Source of the DNA: Chromobotia macracanthus
Lineage: Eukaryota > Chordata > Actinopteri > Cypriniformes > Botiidae
Reading direction: 5' to 3'
DNA length: 64,000 nt
NCBI GenBank assembly: GCA_036877525.1
Contig: JAZGTH010000067.1
Location: 5,708,501 to 5,772,500 of the forward strand
Part shown: one piece after another, positions 58,301 through 64,000 of the stretch
How the letters are laid out: the number at the start of each line of letters is the position of its first letter
Position numbering within the stretch: position 1 is the first letter of the stretch
The notes under the pieces: generated by a model
What the model was told of the DNA's origin: nothing
The model's input: only the letters and a program-made list of their open reading frames with translations
Database searches by the model: none
Position numbers and translations under genes: made by a program

Positions 58301-60475
58301 ACTTATCATGTTTTTCACTACACAGGGGTCTTAAGTTGCTGTGTAGCGTTTTGGGGATTGAAAAGATGTTTGTTACATAACAGGTTAACATTTTCATTTT
58401 TATGAGTGTAATATTTCACATTTTCAGGCAAGCACCACTTGCAGTATGTGAAGAAAACTCGTTGAAAGTGGTGCTTTCCTGTGCAAAACTCCATGATGCT
58501 GAAGTATTGTGGGTGGTTACCAGAGCATTGCTATGCAAATGCTAAAGTAAGGTATACTTACTGTAGTGGCAGTTAGCGAATTGCTGGCGTGGTCGCCAAG
58601 GTGTTGCTTACTTGTCTCTGCTCTGTATTGGCACAAAAATTCAATCCCTCCTGGTAAATCTGAGGGATTCTTCAGCTCGTTTTATTGTCCTCCAAGTAAA
58701 ATAAGTCCGATCACTTGTTTAATGGGTAAAACATTATTTGAAATATCCTACCTGTCTACTGTACAAATAGTGCAGCACCAACATGCCATTATGAGCAATA
58801 GTTACGTTAGCTCTAGCAAACACGTAAATATGTGTGTAAGGGCCTGTTCATGCCTGTTATTGTGCCTGTTACCAGATCTTTCTGTGAGAGCACGGGCTGT
58901 TCACAGGTGGCAAAATGTTGCTAATAACCCCTCAGGCATGTCTCACGAAAACATGCTGATTCAAGGTTTCCCTTGAGAACTTCTGCATGTGCTTTAACAC
59001 ACGCACACATATTCAGGTGTGTGGAGGTCCTTCAGAGGTTCAAACTGAGTCTCAGGTCTGTATACGGCAAAATCACTCACATCATACAGAGCCACGAATC
59101 CTCCGAGAGTTGACAGCAGATAAAAACCAAACCGCCAACTACAGAAATAATACGTTCATGTTAATGAAATAACATCACTGTGTAATAACCTACGGAAGTC
59201 ATATATGGTTACATTTGCAGTGAATCAGGAAAGTTTTGTGGTGAATGTACCTGGCTTCTTTAAATTTCTTCTGTACTCCGGGTCTGTCTTGGTTCCTCCG
59301 CCTGCGGAACCAGCATTCCACCTGCCTTTCCGACCAGCAGAGCTTCTTACACACACCTTTTATATCTTCCTAAGTACATAAATACACAAACACTACTCCA
59401 TACACTATAAATGCACAATATTTGTAATGTACTCTAAATCCATTTGTTTATAAATGTCGTTAAATTGTTGTAAAAATCTTAATTGTCCCGATAAAAAGCT
59501 AAATTTGTTACACAAAAAGACTTTTTGACGGTCATCATCTTACTCGCCCATAAATGCATTACTCTGCATTAGAAACACTTTTATAATGTTTCTTATATTT
59601 AAGCATGTGAAGTGTAAAGTGTTAGCGGGTGATTCTTAAATCAGATGTAGTGTTCACGTTCTGTGTGTTTGTTTGTTTGTGTGTGTAGGGATACCTGGGT
59701 TGGATGTTTAGAGTGTGTGTTGTAGTATTTTTCCAGCACTGGGTTGTGTGACGCTCTCAACCGAACTTTGTCTTTAACCCCAAGGGCATGAGCGAGTGGC
59801 ACAGCGATCAGCCTAGTGAGGGAGAGAAGGCCAGTAGGACAGTACATTATGCCGTTAACCTCAGCACAGACTTTTCAATTCACTTCAGCAATAATAATAA
59901 TAATGTATTTAGAGTAACAGTTTTTTTGTACTGGCTTTAGCAAATATCATTGTGAGCTGCGGTTCTCAAAATCACTGTAAGCCTAAATATATTGTAGCAC
60001 CAATTGGCATCAGTGGTCTTTACGCTCTTATGCTCACAATGCTTTTGAGATACACATCCCTAAAGTGTGTGTGTGTATTCCACTATAAAAGAGTTGTTAG
60101 CACATTCAAAGGCTGTGTAGAACTTTGGGTCAGTGCTGGTATCAGATGTTAAAATCATGATACTTTGACATTTACCAGGGTACTAAATGATTACCATATT
60201 CATATATATTCATATATGATATTTACATGATATATCAAAGTATATCAAATAATACCATGGTAATGCCAGTAGTACTTTTAAAGCAGGTTTTAGTTCTGTA
60301 TATGTATGTACCTTTCATATAATGCTCTTAAGCTTAGCAGCAGTATTGCTAAAGGTATAGTGATGTACAGGTGGGACACACAAGCATAGACACGCCCCTC
60401 ATCATCCTGTAGGTCCGCCCACGTCACAGGGCTCGGTAACCAAAGCCGATCCCACCAAAACCACTCACTAAGCAT
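55363..60475 (-). CDS. cers3: Ceramide synthase, CERS3-like
   Basis: Ten coding exons on the minus strand in continuous phase (60475-60312, 59812-59695, 59369-59251, 59138-59081, 58200-58150, 57910-57818, 57579-57451, 56133-56027, 55932-55779, 55473-55363) give 367 residues. The enzyme N-acylates sphingoid bases in the ER membrane to make (dihydro)ceramide. The first TM segment is at about 36-52. A homeobox-like remnant follows (about 95-130, SERQVECWFRRRRNQDRP). Then comes the TLC domain, with DVKRKDFKEQ and the Lag1p motif from HHWATLTLLSFSWCANYIR to HDTSDVLLESAK; both catalytic histidines and the HD-x-SD are intact. The tail is acidic with Ser in CK2-like context (ERSDEEEDEEGSDEE). ALYDKPWFYDL, PKQSLL and SHLYITIP favour CERS3 over CERS2 and CERS4, but the catalytic stretch also resembles CERS2. 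An untranslated exon probably lies near 61648. Confidence 0.9.
57019..57315. mobile_element. CCCAGCTAACA-family MITE, full-length copy
   Basis: 297 bp with ends CCCAGCTAACA and, inverted, CCCAGCTTACA. AT-rich, non-coding interior full of 'aacgtt'-type pieces. It lies in a ceramide synthase intron. Family members at 42889, 49115 and 52228. Confidence 0.8.
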
Positions 60476-60479
60476 TGCC

Positions 60480-61647
60480 CTGGGAAAACACACAACCACA
60501 ATGTCACCTTGATCATTAGGGTTTGAAGTAAGGTGATTTATCTGACCCTGTAGCACTGCCTGGTATATACCATAAAAGTGGATGTTCGTCGGCTCTTCAT
60601 ATGTCAAAATATCTTATTTTGATGTCTTAAATTCCCCTTGATAAGAGAACCAAATTGTGAACAGAGGTCAACTTAAGCAACAGGCAAGTACAAAAAAGTA
60701 CAAAAAAAATTAAAAGACACAAATGCACAACATTTTTTCCAAATTTTACTCAAGTAAGCTGCTTATTAAATAATCCCTGGTCCAGGTAATAAAGTAAAAT
60801 TAAAGCAGACACTTGGGTTAATTTTTCAATATTTATTAGTCAGTATATAGACACCTGCAATGTAAAACAACTTGTTCTTTGTGGTATGTGGCTATGTGGT
60901 AACATATACATTATAATGTTTAATTAAGCCAAAAATACAATTCTCTGTGATTGAATCCTCAAAGTATTACTGTAGGTACCCCAAAGACAGTCATCTTTAG
61001 GGTTAAAATCATGTAAAAAATAAAGGACTGTATCCAGTTTTTACAGTGTATTCAAGCACCTTCCCATGAAACGTTACTGGAACATTCCGAGCCATTCAGT
61101 GTTTTTAATGTCTGTTCTGGTCCTACAGGACCAGAAATTCAATTCTTTATAAGCCAGAGGCAAAATCACTTTTCACATGCGTGTTTTCACATGAATGTGA
61201 ATGTCTGACAGTGTGAGAAATATTGGTGGGAATTAATTAATAAAAGATAATTGACATGGAACAACTTAAGTTAGACTGTCAGTGTATGTGGTGTGCATGC
61301 CTAGCAAAAGAGTTTGAAACATGTTAGAACAGCCTGAAAATAAAGTCAGTCAGAGCACTTCATTGTGATCTAGTGAGTCTCGCTGGGAATATCCAGCTGC
61401 AGTACACATCCAGACTTACAGCAAGTCATTTAGGTCCATTGCCAGTCCAAATAGTCTAGACTGCTCAAAGGAACAATAGAATCGAATGAAAAGATTTAGG
61501 CAAGATTGCGTGTTGGAGAGGCAGTTGGGACAAAACCGATGAAGCTCAAGTTACTCTGTGAATTCTTGTAAATAACAATGGCTTGTAGTTACCATGACGC
61601 ACAGACGCACATAACGAGAAAGATGAGAATCTAAAACAGAAACATAC
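60480..61647. other. First intron of the ceramide synthase gene
   Basis: Between the coding exon acceptor (minus strand ttttcccag, ending at 60480) and the putative untranslated exon. No other feature recognised. Confidence 0.4.
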
Positions 61648-61690
61648 CTTCTTTCCCACTTTCAGTCCAAAAATAAGGCAGATTTATGGT
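61648..61690 (-). other. Putative 5' untranslated exon of the ceramide synthase gene
   Basis: On the minus strand a consensus donor (aaagaag|gtatgt) lies at 61648/61647. The upstream edge is unknown. Confidence 0.4.
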
Positions 61691-61867
61691 TTTCTCTCAC
61701 TTACACGCACTTTTCTCCTTCTGCTGTAATTCCTGTAATTCTGTTCACAGGTGCACCTTTATACCCATCCTCTGCAGTTCTAATGAATCCGCTAAGTACT
61801 GGTGGAATGAGTGCACATGCAATTTCACTGCATACCTCAACCCCCCACAAAGAGCTCTTTGAAACAC

Positions 61868-61868
<1 letters not shown>

Positions 61869-61901
<33 letters not shown>
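61869..61901. repeat. (TG)n microsatellite
   Basis: About 16 TG units; a possible promoter-proximal repeat of the ceramide synthase gene. Confidence 0.95.
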
Positions 61902-61902
<1 letters not shown>

Positions 61903-64000
61903 TTGAAAGGGGGCCAGAGAATAGGATATATGGGAGGGGCCACAGTCACCTCAGGTATAGTGAGTAAGAGAGAGAGGAGATGAACCTTGAAATATTGCCT
62001 ACCCTAAACAGGTTAATAACTCACAGAAAGAATAAAGGAAAATAAAGAGCTCTCTGTTTGATGTGATACTCTAAGCTTAAACTAACGTTTAATATCATTC
62101 TTTACCACCAGTTGAAACAGTCCAATTGCGACAGGTTCTTGATTTGAATTCACGCACTTATTTTGAAAACTTGAAATACATGAAATGTATCACTTGGTTA
62201 AAAAAACATCATCTAACCCAGACAGAATTAACTAAGCTTGAAGGGCATCATAAGAACTTTATAAAAACTTGTTAGGCTTTTTAAATTCCCACTGCTCCCC
62301 CTGTGGGTTTTCTTAACATGGTACACAATAACCAGACCCTCAAATTTAAGACAAGGTTATGCAGAAGGACCCTATAAAAATATTAAAAATAGCCCAGCAG
62401 CAGAACCCAATTTGATACTTCATTTGATATGTGTAAAAAAAACTTTAATTGGGATTTATTAGGATTGGTTCCACATTGATAATTTTTCCTGTAATACAGC
62501 AAAGCAAAAGTCTTTACTAACTGCACCAAGGCGTATGACTTCACCAGCATACATTAGTCTGTGCATGACTTTATGCAGATCCTAATGCTGTCTAACCACT
62601 CCTGTCTGTCTTTCAGATGTGGGTGTGCTGTCTCCATCTAGTGGTGTCCAACAGTACAGAATTTAAAGCCTCATTGCAAACTGGAAAGAAGCTACAGGTA
62701 AGTTGTAGATATATTTACACTAGAAAATGTATGGCCTGGGGATACTAAATAATAACACACTGAGATTTCTTCCTTTCCACGTTTTATTAGGAACAGTACT
62801 CATATGTTTTATTATATTATCAAAATATTGTCAAAGTTTCAAGACCTAGAAATCTACGTGATTGCTGGTTTCTTTACTGTTTCTAGTTGATTGATCCCTG
62901 GTAACACAACGCATACAGTATCATGCACACCTGCCACAAATAGAAATCAAATACACTGTGATCATGTGCACAATCTAGCTAAAACTGGTTGTCCTTTGTG
63001 CTTAAAGACCCCATAAAGACAGTATTTGACTTTTGTGCTGTTGAATTCATGTCTCTTATTTCTGTGGTCATCATGTGTTAGTGTATTTCTATAGGGTAAC
63101 AAACTAAATTGTAAATGTGGTTGTCATTCCTAAATCTTTGCAGTGTGTACATGCCCAGCCTGAATTAATTTCGAGTCCACCATTAATGTGCATGGTAGCG
63201 ATTTAAAAAAAAAAACAATTTTACTGATTGGGTCTATATCTCGATCCCTGAAAACGTCGTCACAGTGAATACAACATGCTTTACATAAACTTAAGCTGTG
63301 CTAGCATAGTGTTACATAGTCTTTGTGTAAAATACTACAGTATGGCCATTAGAATTATAAGCAACTAATATTCACTAATTTGGTAAGTCATTGGCTTTGC
63401 ATGTCTTATGAATCCACTTAAAACATCACATTTTTTCATGTAATGAGCTTGCAAACCAGCAAGTTACATGCTAACTTGCCATGTGGATGGGACACTATAT
63501 GTGGCTGTTGCCACCAAAGACAAACAGACAGTTCCACAAACAACTTGGCTCATTCCAAAGGTGGATTATTGTGTTAATAAGTTCACATGTAGTTAATATT
63601 CATGGTTATTTTAAGTACATGGAGCCACACTCATGAGAGAACAACACAAAATGAAGGTTCCACTTGCTGAGTAACAAATCAGTATGGACTGCAAAGCCCT
63701 TTGGCCCATATTCCTAAGCCTCTCTCTTCTCAAATGTTCTAGTTCAAGAGGTTAGGTTAATAAGATTTGGTGTGTGTGTGTGTGCATGTGTGTGTGCGCG
63801 AGTGTGTGTGTCTGTACAGGTATGTGTGTTAAACAGAGGATGGCAAATCACAGTATAAGACAATGTTTAGGAGTCACTGGGCCATGTCAGGTGGCTCCAG
63901 AAGAATACCTTTATTACCCAGAATGCACAAGCTGAACTTGGCTTAGCTTGGCCCTCCGTAAAGAGTTAATGATTCCATGCAAGGAGGGTCCTCAGTCAGG
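61902..64000. other. Intergenic, no gene seen
   Basis: No supported exon chain. A second TG-rich tract lies at about 63769-63812. A possible short exon-like frame with a donor-like 'caggtaag' (about 62617-62700) has no partner. Confidence 0.45.

Noticed and set aside
58566..58976. 136-codon plus-strand frame
   Set aside because: Lies in a ceramide synthase intron, has no splice or family support, and its composition looks random.

Overview
This window is vertebrate nuclear DNA, almost certainly from a ray-finned fish and most likely a cyprinid or other otophysan. The evidence is multi-exon genes with GT/AG introns, dense simple repeats, tRNA-derived SINEs with the 'cactttggataaaag' type tail, a V-SINE-like element, and several families of short inverted-repeat (MITE-like) elements. 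There is no prokaryotic, phage or CRISPR content. Exon models below were built by hand from splice signals, reading-phase continuity and remembered family sequences; no search was run.

Layout. 1-7.8 kb: a CACACA minisatellite, one SINE, one MITE, and a single exon-like segment on the minus strand (4405-4502). 7.8-9 kb: an intronless 250-codon reading frame for an acidic, probably N-myristoylated protein of unknown family. 9-15.4 kb: gene-poor. 15.4-18.8 kb: pdp2 (mitochondrial pyruvate dehydrogenase phosphatase), with one coding exon. 18.9-28.7 kb: an anillin paralogue (anln2-type, 22 coding exons, 861 aa) with a CpG-rich promoter. 29.2-37 kb: a classical, E-cadherin-like cadherin whose catenin-binding tail is intact but whose fourth coding exon carries a frameshift. 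38-40.2 kb: a four-transmembrane MS4A/TMEM176-type protein. Minus strand, 44.1-40.9 kb: a synaptotagmin of the Syt1/2/5/8 group with complete calcium-binding loops. 46.5-47 kb minus: an unidentified cysteine-rich coding-like stretch. Minus strand, 50.4-48.05 kb: a GLIPR1-like CAP-domain protein with a C-terminal membrane anchor. 51.9-54.0 kb plus: a short chain of exon-like segments of unknown identity. Minus strand, 60.5-55.4 kb: a ceramide synthase closest to CERS3, with a homeobox-like remnant and an intact Lag1p motif. 61.7-64 kb: no recognised gene.

The genes are not one pathway. Their neighbourhood recalls human 16q22.1, where PDP2 lies beside a cadherin gene (CDH16); this is from memory. 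The most useful second looks are the cadherin frameshift, the unidentified coding-like segments (4405, 7846, 46501, 51858), the cell-cycle-type promoter elements in front of the anillin paralogue, and the MITE families, one of which appears four times within about 15 kb.
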